Shown here: positions 1 to 7,055 of the stretch, piece after piece
How the letters are laid out: each line of letters begins with the position of its first letter
How positions within the stretch are numbered: the stretch's first letter is position 1
IMG/VR virus record: IMGVR_UViG_3300022743_000025
Span: 1-22,310 of that record
Direction: 5' to 3' (one strand)
DNA: 22,310 bases
Source: a virus
The notes under the pieces: generated by a model
Databases searched by the model: none
What the model saw: the letters and a program-made list of their open reading frames with translations, nothing else
Told to the model about the DNA's origin: nothing
Translations under genes and position numbers: made by a program

Positions 1-1
1 C

Positions 2-1315
2 ATTCGCATGATGAGTGACTTCTACGTTGCGTTTGGCGCAGATAGAAATGGAAATATCTCTTATCAACGTGTGCCAGTTGTGTATGGAGATCAAAGCAGA
101 CAGGCTGCGACTATTCTACGCAACAACAGTGAAAACACATTGAATAGTGTACCAGCAATGGCTGTGTATATCAGCGGTCTTAGTTTTGATCAAGCACGAT
201 TACAAGACCCAACATTCACACAAACAATGCAGATTCGTCAGCGACACTTTGACAATGAAACTGGTACATATACTTCTCAAGAAGGACAATCGTACAGCGT
301 AGAACGTTTGATGCCAGCCCCATACAAGTTGACATTAAAACTTGATATCTGGACAAGTAACACAGAACAGAAACTACAGTTAGTTGAACAGTTGAGTCAG
401 CTATTCAAGCCAGCACTTGAATTACAAAGCACAGACAATTACATTGATTGGGCCAGTTTGACTTACGTATTGTTGACTGATACTACATGGGACAGTCGTT
501 CAGTACCAACAGGCAGTGAAGAACCAATCAGCATTGCGACTTTGACTTTTGAAATGCCAATTTGGATCAGCACAAGTGTCAAAGTCAAGAAGATGGGCGT
601 CATTCAGAAAGTCATCACAAACTTTCAAGAACTTGAGACTATGGCCGAAATTGGGCAGACAGTAACCACAGTCAACAACTATGGCATCATGCTATACAAC
701 GTTGGCTCTAATTACTTTTTGAAGTTGCTGAAACCAAGTGACATTGTTACTGCCAACACTTATGGTATTGACGCAGTTACTGCACAGCATAGTTGGACTC
801 AATTGATTGGTGAGTACGGTGAGTACAGAGCTAATTCAAGTGAGATTCGCATCTCTACCCCAAATGATAGTGAGATCATTGGAACTATTGCCATCAACCC
901 AACCGATGACTCTGTATTGATCTTCAATCCATTCAATGATACATTGCCAGCAAACACCATGCAGAATATCAATGCTATCATTGACCCACTGACAGTAAAT
1001 GTAAACAGTTTCTTGACCAACCCAGCAGTTGGCACAAGATACTTGCTAGTGAATGATGTTGGTGATTATGAAAACGGTAGTGATGGTGCAGAAGCGTGGA
1101 AGGGTACCAGTGGACAGAATCTAGTAGCCCATGCTAATGACATTGTTGAGTACAATGGAAACTTTTGGAGAGTTGTATTTGACAGTCAGCTAGTAGATAG
1201 CTTACAATACGTTACTAACCTCACTACTGGTATTCAATACAAATGGCAACATCATCAATGGACAAAGAGCTACGACGGAGTGTACAACGCCGGCGAGTGG
1301 ATGCTGGTCCTTTAA
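2..1315 (+). CDS. 15: Tail sheath stabiliser/completion protein, gp15-like (5' end outside window)
   Basis: Likely homologue of T4 gp15, which caps the contractile tail sheath at the head-proximal end and links tail to neck. The first ~190 residues carry the resemblance: a 'xRVPVVYGD' strand (T4 'IRVPITYAS'), then 'PAPYKLTLKLDIWT' followed by 'LVEQLSQLFKPALEL', matching T4 'PSPIKMIYELSIFT' and 'IVEQILPYFQP'. The frame stays open to the left edge and reads Ile-Arg just before Met8-10. T4 gp15 has an 'FRR' segment before the same region, so the true start is probably upstream of the window and the ATGs at 8 and 11 are internal. At 437 visible residues it is much longer than T4 gp15 (272). Residues ~200-435 are an extension I do not recognise, ending in a Trp/Tyr-rich tail. 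Its 3' end overlaps the Nudix gene. Family call fairly sure; role of the extension unknown. Confidence 0.75.
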   Translation: MRMMSDFYVAFGADRNGNISYQRVPVVYGDQSRQAATILRNNSENTLNSVPAMAVYISGLSFDQARLQDPTFTQTMQIRQRHFDNETGTYTSQEGQSYSVERLMPAPYKLTLKLDIWTSNTEQKLQLVEQLSQLFKPALELQSTDNYIDWASLTYVLLTDTTWDSRSVPTGSEEPISIATLTFEMPIWISTSVKVKKMGVIQKVITNFQELETMAEIGQTVTTVNNYGIMLYNVGSNYFLKLLKPSDIVTANTYGIDAVTAQHSWTQLIGEYGEYRANSSEIRISTPNDSEIIGTIAINPTDDSVLIFNPFNDTLPANTMQNINAIIDPLTVNVNSFLTNPAVGTRYLLVNDVGDYENGSDGAEAWKGTSGQNLVAHANDIVEYNGNFWRVVFDSQLVDSLQYVTNLTTGIQYKWQHHQWTKSYDGVYNAGEWMLVL

Positions 1316-1722
1316 TCAGCGCAGGCGCTCTAATCTATTGCAAGTCCACACATAGATATTTGTTTCTATTAAGAAACGGATCACACAGCGGTTCTTGGGG
1401 ACTAGTGGGTGGCAAGATTGAAGTTGGTGAAACTATCGTTGCTGGCCTGACCCGAGAAATGATTGAAGAATTGGGTGGCTTTGTCAAAGATGCCAAGCTG
1501 ATTCCCATTGAAAAATTCACCAGCGATAGTAACAACTTTGAGTATCACACTTATGTGATCAAAGTAGATGATGAGTTTGTCCCAGAGTTGAACAAAGAGC
1601 ATCGTGGGTACTGCTGGGTGCCATTAGACGATTACCCAAAGCCCTTACATCCAGGCGTTTGGCGTACCTTCAAGTTTGATAAAGTTGTTGATAAGTTACG
1701 AGTCTTAGAGCAATTACCCTAA
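1243..1722 (+). CDS. Nudix hydrolase
   Basis: Nudix (MutT-superfamily) pyrophosphohydrolase, which cleaves a nucleoside diphosphate linked to another moiety. A complete Nudix box G-x5-E-x7-RE-x2-EE-x-G is visible at residues 57-78: Gly57, Glu63, Arg71-Glu72, Glu75-Glu76, Gly78. It is preceded by 'SGSWGLVGG', typical of the strand entering the box. The substrate cannot be told from the sequence. The start is uncertain: ATG 1243, ATG 1258 and GTG 1297 are all in frame, all inside the gp15-like gene and none has a clear Shine-Dalgarno, though the Nudix fold needs only residues from about 'AGPLISAGALIYC' on, so GTG 1297 is possible. Overlap with gp15 suggests translational coupling. Its TAA lies within the last codons of the oppositely transcribed 242-aa gene (tail-to-tail overlap 1714-1722). 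Confidence 0.85.
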   Translation: MATSSMDKELRRSVQRRRVDAGPLISAGALIYCKSTHRYLFLLRNGSHSGSWGLVGGKIEVGETIVAGLTREMIEELGGFVKDAKLIPIEKFTSDSNNFEYHTYVIKVDDEFVPELNKEHRGYCWVPLDDYPKPLHPGVWRTFKFDKVVDKLRVLEQLP

Positions 1723-2442
1723 GTTCGTTTCAATGACAAATTCTCTGAAATCTATCTGACGTAGATTGAGCAAGTACTTCCAGCTTTCTGGCATGTACTG
1801 TGTGTTAGACGGGGCGACTCTGACAAAATCAACATCGTCATAGGTTTGCATGACCATTAGCATAGAGTGCTCAAAATAACCCTCTGTGGTCAAGTCGTAA
1901 GTCTCTGGGTACCCGCTAGTGCCAGCGTAGACATTTGATTGATAGTTATGTTCTTGACTGAACAAGTCATGTCCCATCAAGTAGACTGTTCTGGCACCAT
2001 CAAAGCAAGCAAGATATACTGCCATAGCACCAGTGTTCCAATTTGGATTTTGCGGGATATGATAGAACTTTCCGGGATGTGTTTCTATCATCTTAGCAGT
2101 GCCATAGACCACAGTTTGATCGTAATAGCCCTGTTGAACAAACTCATCCATCATTGCGTCACTTGCCACTACAAAGTCAGGTGTAAAGTCTCGCATGATT
2201 GCATTGCAACCATATAGCTTCATTGTGCTGTGATGTTTAAGAATAGCAAAAAGATCGGGGTATAATGAAACACGACTAGAGCCATTACCCAAGACTATGG
2301 CTTTGGCATCTGCGCTGCTGTGATTGACAGATGCAGACATGTTCTCGTGAGTTTTAACCCAATGACCCTGTGTTAGGGTCATTTCGCTGACAATATCTTC
2401 ACCTGTATATCCCGAACGATATAGCTTCTTAATCTTTTGCAT
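1714..2442 (-). CDS. GT42/DUF115-like putative nucleotide-sugar-binding protein
   Basis: 242-aa protein of uncertain function. What can be seen: 'AIVLGNGSSR' at residues 48-57 (a Rossmann-like strand-loop), 'YGCNAIMRDFTPDF' at 77-90, Ser-Asp at 94-95, 'NWNTGAMAVYLAC' at 134-146 and 'VYLMGHDLF' at 153-161. This order (GNGxS near the start, a Cys-Asn segment, an xTGxxA helix, then xYLxGxDx) is like GT42 sialyltransferases (Cst-II type) and the DUF115/MAF flagellin-glycosylation family, so a glycosyltransferase-like fold is a reasonable inference, not proven. Related 'LGNGxSR' proteins are, from memory, common in marine T4-like phages as hypothetical proteins. It is the last gene of the - strand cluster and starts 4 bases after the halogenase stop. 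No good Shine-Dalgarno is seen, so reinitiation is likely. No terminator is visible after it. Confidence 0.6.
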   Translation of the reverse strand: MQKIKKLYRSGYTGEDIVSEMTLTQGHWVKTHENMSASVNHSSADAKAIVLGNGSSRVSLYPDLFAILKHHSTMKLYGCNAIMRDFTPDFVVASDAMMDEFVQQGYYDQTVVYGTAKMIETHPGKFYHIPQNPNWNTGAMAVYLACFDGARTVYLMGHDLFSQEHNYQSNVYAGTSGYPETYDLTTEGYFEHSMLMVMQTYDDVDFVRVAPSNTQYMPESWKYLLNLRQIDFREFVIETNLG

Positions 2443-2446
2443 ACGC

Positions 2447-4075
2447 TTATTTATGAATATGCTCTGCTAGGAATTCTCTGTGAGTCGGTAGAGTATCAAT
2501 ATAAGCCATCACTTCTGCGCGATGTTCTAACCATTTGTTGTAGACTACTTCTGAGTAGTCATTGGGTTCACGGTACTTGGCATCTAGGTGACGCTTAATA
2601 TCAGCATCCATTGGATTGTAATTCATACCAGCCGCAATATACACAATGCCGCCCATACTAGTGTCAAAGGTTCGTGTACGATGCATTCTAGTACCAAAAT
2701 CACTTTGCACCTGTGCTTGATTGGCATGATAGCCAGACAAGACTGCACTGTTTATATTGGTCTGCGCAAACTCAATTTCACCCGAAACTGTTTTCCAATA
2801 TGGGGTATCGTTTCTGTAGCTTAACGCATAGTGATTGCTGATAAAGTCCTTGAAGCCCATGATTTGTGCTTGAAATGCACTGTTGAACAAATCAACATCA
2901 TACTTGGATACGTTGCCGTTGCGCATGGTCAATACTGCCACTAACTTGATAATAGCTTCATGAGTCAACATCAATCCAGTGCTCTCAAGTGGCTCAATGA
3001 ACCCATTGGCCAGTCCCACACCAACAACGTTCTTGACCCATGCACGTTCATGTACCCCGTGCTTGATTTTAATGTGTCTGAACTCTGCGGCGTCTGCTCT
3101 TGCGTCATCGGGGCAGACCATGCGATTGCTTTTTAGATGCTTACGGAATTGTTCTTCTGCCTGTTGTTCAGTTGCAAACTTGCTACTGTAAACATATCCA
3201 GTACCAATTCTGTGCCACAATGGAATATTCCATACCCAGCCAGCTTCAATTGCAGTACAACTAGTATAGTTTTCCATTTCTCGTTCTGCGTCTAGATATG
3301 GGATTGTAGTTGCAATAGCACGATCATTCAACAATGTATCATGAAAACTGATGAATGGTGTTTTTAATATTTGCTCTAATAACAAACTTCTAAAGCCAGT
3401 GCAGTCAATGAACAAATCTGCTTCAAGATATCCAGAGTTCTTTGTGCCAATCTTCTCAATGCTACCATTATCTCTCAACACAACATCATCAACCATCACT
3501 TCATCAAGTATGTGTGTCATACCCGATGGTAAGCAAATATGATCACGCAAGTATGCCCCGAAGGCAGTTGCATCCATGTGATATGCAGTGTCTGCATCAA
3601 AGTTAAACCCGCGAATTCTATGATCTTCGTTCTTGGTCATCTTTGTCGCGTCTGTCATCAAAATGGCATCGTGATAGAACTCTGCAAAGTTTTGTGGGTC
3701 AAGTTCAGTATGATCTGCTTTGTACAAGAACCATTCCATGATATTACGTGGCTTGTCTGTTACGTCAAAGATACCAAATGGATAGTGAAATGTATGTGGC
3801 TTTTCTTGTGGATTTTCCCTAAAGTCAATGAACTTGATACTAGTCTTGTAAGTAGCGTTACAATGCGGCATCCAATCTTCATCTTTCAAATCTAGTAAGT
3901 GAAAGTATTGATTGATATGTCCAATAGTGCTTTCACCCACGCCAATTGTTGGGATGTTTGGACTCTCAATTAGAGTTAATTTGATGTTTGGTAGTTTCTT
4001 GGCAATTGCCGCTGCTGTCATCCAGCCACTGCTACCACCACCGACGATTGTAATTGATTTAATATTGTGGTACAT
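2447..4075 (-). CDS. Flavin-dependent halogenase (tryptophan-halogenase family)
   Basis: Full-length (542 aa) member of the tryptophan halogenase family, which uses FADH2, O2 and halide to make HOX and passes it to an aromatic substrate through a lysine. Landmarks in order: FAD-binding 'GGGSSG' at residues 12-17; 'IPTIGVGEST' at 41-50; 'TYKTSIKF' at 75-82 with Lys77 matching catalytic Lys79 of PrnA/RebH; 'DCTG' at 224-227; the diagnostic WxWxIP as 'WVWNIP' at 280-285; and 'FIEPLESTG' at 359-367, with Glu364-Ser365 where PrnA has Glu346-Ser347. All key residues are present, so it is probably active. Phage halogenases of this type are known (VirX1 of cyanophage Syn10), and family membership does not fix tryptophan as substrate. 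No flavin reductase is seen here, so FADH2 would come from the host. The start overlaps the oxygenase gene by 17 bases and there is no clear Shine-Dalgarno, so translation is likely coupled. Confidence 0.92.
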   Translation of the reverse strand: MYHNIKSITIVGGGSSGWMTAAAIAKKLPNIKLTLIESPNIPTIGVGESTIGHINQYFHLLDLKDEDWMPHCNATYKTSIKFIDFRENPQEKPHTFHYPFGIFDVTDKPRNIMEWFLYKADHTELDPQNFAEFYHDAILMTDATKMTKNEDHRIRGFNFDADTAYHMDATAFGAYLRDHICLPSGMTHILDEVMVDDVVLRDNGSIEKIGTKNSGYLEADLFIDCTGFRSLLLEQILKTPFISFHDTLLNDRAIATTIPYLDAEREMENYTSCTAIEAGWVWNIPLWHRIGTGYVYSSKFATEQQAEEQFRKHLKSNRMVCPDDARADAAEFRHIKIKHGVHERAWVKNVVGVGLANGFIEPLESTGLMLTHEAIIKLVAVLTMRNGNVSKYDVDLFNSAFQAQIMGFKDFISNHYALSYRNDTPYWKTVSGEIEFAQTNINSAVLSGYHANQAQVQSDFGTRMHRTRTFDTSMGGIVYIAAGMNYNPMDADIKRHLDAKYREPNDYSEVVYNKWLEHRAEVMAYIDTLPTHREFLAEHIHK

Positions 4076-4652
4076 AATTTACTGTGATTACCATTCTTCT
4101 ATCGTGTTGTTTTGGTTTACTACTTGCGTGAAATTGAAGCCCGTCAAATACACACAGACGACCTTTCTTTGGGCTGCTACGTGTTTCAATAGTGAAATTA
4201 GTTTTAGCCACATAATCTAATACTGCTTGCTCTGTGAGATTGTCTATTGCAGCATCTGCAACAGTCTGATTAAAAATCACAGTGTCTCCGTCACAATCGT
4301 TTACATAGTAACAAGCAGTCTTGTGCGGTATCAAAAAATCTACGTGGGGAGTGTTGAAATCGCTGTTCGGGTCCGGCGTCATGGTCAATAGACCAACACG
4401 AATGCGTAACAATTGTTCTATACGTTGACCAGTAGCTTCTTCTATACTATAGACAAGTGGCTTGATGAACGGGTACCATTCACTTGGTTCTGAGCCAAAG
4501 TCTGTGGCCATGTGAACAAAACCACTATTGCTGCCATATGCTTTGTTAGTCACATCATCAATATAGTGCCATGGGAACTGAACACGTTTCAAATCTTGTT
4601 CAATCTGATCTGCATAGCCCTGTGGGATTATTTTATCAAATATTTGAGTCAT
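4059..4652 (-). CDS. 2-oxoglutarate/Fe(II)-dependent oxygenase
   Basis: 197-aa 2OG-Fe(II) dioxygenase, a family that hydroxylates proteins, amino acids or small molecules with decarboxylation of 2-oxoglutarate. The iron facial triad HxD...H is visible: His103 and Asp105 in 'TPHVDF', His175 in 'DGLQFHASS'. Arg185 or Arg186 ten residues later is the expected 2OG carboxylate ligand. The spacing and the 'GDTVIFN' and 'GRLCVFDG' strands fit the double-stranded beta-helix of the prolyl-4-hydroxylase-like group; the substrate is unknown. I chose ATG 4652 ('MTQIFDK') over a longer frame opening at 4847: the longer version would add 65 residues lying wholly inside the preceding gene and rich in Cys/Val without family resemblance. 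An AGAAAG sequence lies upstream of 4652. It overlaps the preceding gene by 17 bases and the halogenase by 17 bases. Confidence 0.85.
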   Translation of the reverse strand: MTQIFDKIIPQGYADQIEQDLKRVQFPWHYIDDVTNKAYGSNSGFVHMATDFGSEPSEWYPFIKPLVYSIEEATGQRIEQLLRIRVGLLTMTPDPNSDFNTPHVDFLIPHKTACYYVNDCDGDTVIFNQTVADAAIDNLTEQAVLDYVAKTNFTIETRSSPKKGRLCVFDGLQFHASSKPKQHDRRMVITVNYVPQY

Positions 4653-5880
4653 TGCTGATCTTTCTAATTTGCAATGCACTATCAATATCTTGCATACCGA
4701 ACGTGCGCTCACATTCGTGACAATCCCAACATTGGTTGCGACAAGTACGCAAAATCTTTTCAAGTCGTTTACCCGGATCTGTGGCCCAAATACCAGTATA
4801 TGGCTTGTAGGTCTTACGCCAATCTTCTTTTGTATATCGTGTATCAATCCATCCTGGAATCCAGCTGTGGATAGGGCCGAGATTATTTTCTACAATTTCT
4901 GCAAAATCATCCGCATATACAGTCTTGCCGATTATACTCACGTTCTGTTTGAATTTGCTTGCATCATCATAAAACCATGTTGCTTTTAAGTATGGAGCAT
5001 CCTCTGCTCTAAACATAGGGTTCGTTAATCTACCGCTGGTCTTGAATACATCAACCAAGCTGGCAAATTCTTCAAATGTACTGGCCTGCCCTGCAACGAT
5101 GTTGACTCCTGATCTTGGTAGTTCTGCAAACTCTGCATGACCACGCCAGCCACTGCAACTCAAATCTGACGGTCCTCTAAAGTAGTTTGTGCTGATAACT
5201 TCGCCCACGCTGTCGTGTTCTTTCTTGAATGGGCAGTGATAGATACATGCCTCAGCTACAAGCAGAATAGTCTTTAATGGCTTAGCAGGATTCATGCTAT
5301 TAAGATGATCTTGTGCACGTTTGATTCTCTTTAGCTCTCTGATATTTCTATTGAGACTTCTATCAAGGTTGATAGAGTTATAGCCCAAATATGCCATATC
5401 AATGAACTGTTGAGCGTCTGCACAAATCTGATTAACAGTTGACTTCCAGCGCATGTCTGGGCAGCGTGTTTGCAGAACACCCATGCGCATGATGTGTTCA
5501 CTGCTCATAGTGCAGCTACGCAAACCACGATCATAGTATGCGCCAATCCATTCAACAAATTGATTGCGGATATTATCGTCCCAAACTACTTCGTGTGGAA
5601 CTTCTACTGTGTTGAATGTCAGACTGATTTCAACACCCGTTTCTTCTTGTAACTTGAATAGATAATCAATCTGCTCATCACTTGCTTCAACTCCCATTGG
5701 GTTGCCACAACGTTTTTGCTGACCCCTCCACTCGTAGTAAAAGAATTTACCAAAGTAAATATCGTGAATACTAGCTAGGTATTTGGGATCAGCGTTTTTA
5801 TATAAATGGTAGAAAGATGATGCGTGTTCACCATGAAACTGGTCATAGTGTGCGACCGAAAATCGCTTGTTGAAATCCAT
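4636..5880 (-). CDS. Peptidase U32-like/TIM-barrel protein with candidate Fe-S cysteines
   Basis: 414-aa protein not firmly assigned. The middle reads 'GYNSINLDRSLNRNIREL' (residues 166-183), then 'LLVAEACIYHCPFKKEHD' (206-223), a pattern like peptidase U32-type TIM barrels, where a strand ends in a Glu/Asn-x-Cys...CP...H motif. Cys212 and Cys216 lie there, Cys242 follows, and the C terminus has a dense cluster Cys380, Cys384, Cys387, Cys390 ('CWDCHEC'). Several U32 members (UbiU/UbiV, RlhA, TrhP) carry 4Fe-4S clusters and hydroxylate substrates or RNA, so an Fe-S enzyme is a reasonable guess. There is no CxxxCxxC radical-SAM motif. ATG 5880 is chosen over a frame opening at 5961 because a GGAG lies about 9 bases upstream and the extra 27 residues would fall inside the preceding gene. 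It opens the enzyme cluster, 16 bases after the 136-aa gene. Confidence 0.6.
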   Translation of the reverse strand: MDFNKRFSVAHYDQFHGEHASSFYHLYKNADPKYLASIHDIYFGKFFYYEWRGQQKRCGNPMGVEASDEQIDYLFKLQEETGVEISLTFNTVEVPHEVVWDDNIRNQFVEWIGAYYDRGLRSCTMSSEHIMRMGVLQTRCPDMRWKSTVNQICADAQQFIDMAYLGYNSINLDRSLNRNIRELKRIKRAQDHLNSMNPAKPLKTILLVAEACIYHCPFKKEHDSVGEVISTNYFRGPSDLSCSGWRGHAEFAELPRSGVNIVAGQASTFEEFASLVDVFKTSGRLTNPMFRAEDAPYLKATWFYDDASKFKQNVSIIGKTVYADDFAEIVENNLGPIHSWIPGWIDTRYTKEDWRKTYKPYTGIWATDPGKRLEKILRTCRNQCWDCHECERTFGMQDIDSALQIRKISNDSNI

Positions 5881-5896
5881 TGAAAACTCCAGGGAA

Positions 5897-6307
5897 TTAG
5901 ACGTTACCCTGCATTGACTGCCAATATTGCTGATTCCATGCAAGCACTGCTGCAGGATCATCTTTTGGAATTGCTGCTTTTACACTAGCAATATGTGTAG
6001 CCCAGGGTCCACTATTACTTATAGTACCAGTAGCCTGTAGCTCCTTAAAAAGCATGTCCATTTGGTTGCCAACATCTGTGTAGGCAATCGTTCTAGCAAC
6101 TTTATATGCATGTTCTGCAAATCCAGGTTGCGAAAGTATATCAAACTTTGTTATAGTACCATCTGGGTTGTAAGTATCTGCTGTAGTTGTACCATCTGGA
6201 ATGTCCACCCACTGGAAGGTTTCATGAACTTCAAATTCATTGCCCGCTTCTACGATATCGCAGATTCTTCCAGGTTCATTTGTATTGAGTAATCCCTTTA
6301 ATGCCAT
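5897..6307 (-). CDS. Small fibre-associated phage protein of unknown function
   Basis: 136-aa protein with two visible parts. Residues ~1-45 hold a 'GRICDIVEAGNEFEVHE' plus 'FQWVDIPDGTT' segment, of a type I recall from small phage proteins near tail fibre genes. Residues ~60-125 hold 'YKVARTIAYTDVGNQMDMLFK' followed by 'HIASVKAAIPKDD', a helical pattern (xRxxAYPSIGDQLDMLY...IxAVKxxxPK) found in many small fibre-adjacent phage proteins, some annotated as tail-fibre assembly or YorD/XkdW-like. The biochemical role is not established. It lies between the adhesin-like genes and the enzyme cluster. The start is supported by AAGGAAA a short distance upstream. A fibre assembly or accessory role is inference from position. 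Confidence 0.7.
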   Translation of the reverse strand: MALKGLLNTNEPGRICDIVEAGNEFEVHETFQWVDIPDGTTTADTYNPDGTITKFDILSQPGFAEHAYKVARTIAYTDVGNQMDMLFKELQATGTISNSGPWATHIASVKAAIPKDDPAAVLAWNQQYWQSMQGNV

Positions 6308-6318
6308 TTTGATTTTCC

Positions 6319-7047
6319 TTATCTATATGAATATACAATTACGAGACCGTTGCTGCCGTATTCACCAGCACTGTGTCCCCTATATTGACCAGAACCCCAA
6401 TCCGTGACGTTGGCTGGTCCGCCTGCGCCCGGGGCACCCGTTGGCCCAATACCGTGTTGTACCCCGAATCCTAAATTTCCGTGATTTCTAATGTGTGCTC
6501 TTGGTCCACCGAAGTAACCGCTGCCACCAATAACACTGGCAGTAGAGTGACCCACACCATTAATATGTCCGCAGCCACCGCCGCCGTGTACTGCGAATTG
6601 TTGACCACCAGCACTGTTGCCTCCGTGCCCACCACTGTGACTATATTGTTGATTTGCACCATAGCCGCCAATGGCACTTATGTATCCGCCGAAGCTACTC
6701 GTACCACCTTGACCAGCTGCTGCGTAATAGGCCACATAACCGCCACCACCGCCCACAGTTACTGCAACTGAGCCAACACCTGATACGTTATAAAGCCCTT
6801 CGGCATAACATCCTGCTCCACCGCCTTCGCAGTACCCAGCTCCCCCACCACCGCCGCCAATTAGCTTAACGTGTACAGTTGTTGCACCAGGGTTATACCA
6901 AGTACCACTTGCTGGGAACGATTGTACATCAATCAATGCCCCATAATCGTAGGACAAGTTAGAAGGACTGCCCTGACCAGCAGTAGCAGACGATTGACTT
7001 GATCCGTCATTGAATGTAATACCCGTTGAATTTAATGTTGCTGTCAT
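6319..7047 (-). CDS. Glycine-rich adhesin-like fibre-tip protein (paralogue 1)
   Basis: 242-aa member of the local trio of glycine-rich paralogues. It has the N-terminal tag 'TGITFNDGSSQSS', a short beta region ('ATTVHVKLIGGGGGGAGYC'), a glycine-rich core with 'YYAAAGQGGTSSFGG' and 'YSHSGGHGG', and the closing strand 'NGLVIVYSYR'. This resembles the glycine-rich phage domain family and, by analogy only, the gp38 adhesins of T-even phages such as S16, whose polyglycine-II sandwiches carry receptor-binding loops. Residues ~145-230 differ strongly from the other two copies and are rich in His and Asn. ATG 7047 is preferred to one at 7083: AAGGGC sits just upstream of 7047 and the longer version would overlap the preceding gene. 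The coding strand is unusually G-rich because of GGN codons. Confidence 0.8.
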   Translation of the reverse strand: MTATLNSTGITFNDGSSQSSATAGQGSPSNLSYDYGALIDVQSFPASGTWYNPGATTVHVKLIGGGGGGAGYCEGGGAGCYAEGLYNVSGVGSVAVTVGGGGGYVAYYAAAGQGGTSSFGGYISAIGGYGANQQYSHSGGHGGNSAGGQQFAVHGGGGCGHINGVGHSTASVIGGSGYFGGPRAHIRNHGNLGFGVQHGIGPTGAPGAGGPANVTDWGSGQYRGHSAGEYGSNGLVIVYSYR

Positions 7048-7055
7048 GTCTGCCC

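Noticed and set aside
2448-2455. CATAAATA late-promoter-like octamer before the 242-aa gene
   Set aside because: It is formed by the His-Lys-stop codons of the halogenase and would place the start point at the ATG itself, leaving no leader. Probably chance.
4653-4847. 65-residue N-terminal extension of the 2OG oxygenase
   Set aside because: It lies wholly inside the preceding gene in another frame and has no family similarity; ATG 4652 gives a normal-length oxygenase.
4636-5880. Radical SAM enzyme
   Set aside because: No CxxxCxxC motif; the cysteines fit U32-like or other metal sites better.
6320-6327. TATAGATA resembling a late promoter before the 136-aa gene
   Set aside because: It is coding sequence at the end of the glycine-rich gene (Tyr-Arg-stop), and a start from it would remove the Shine-Dalgarno of the next gene.
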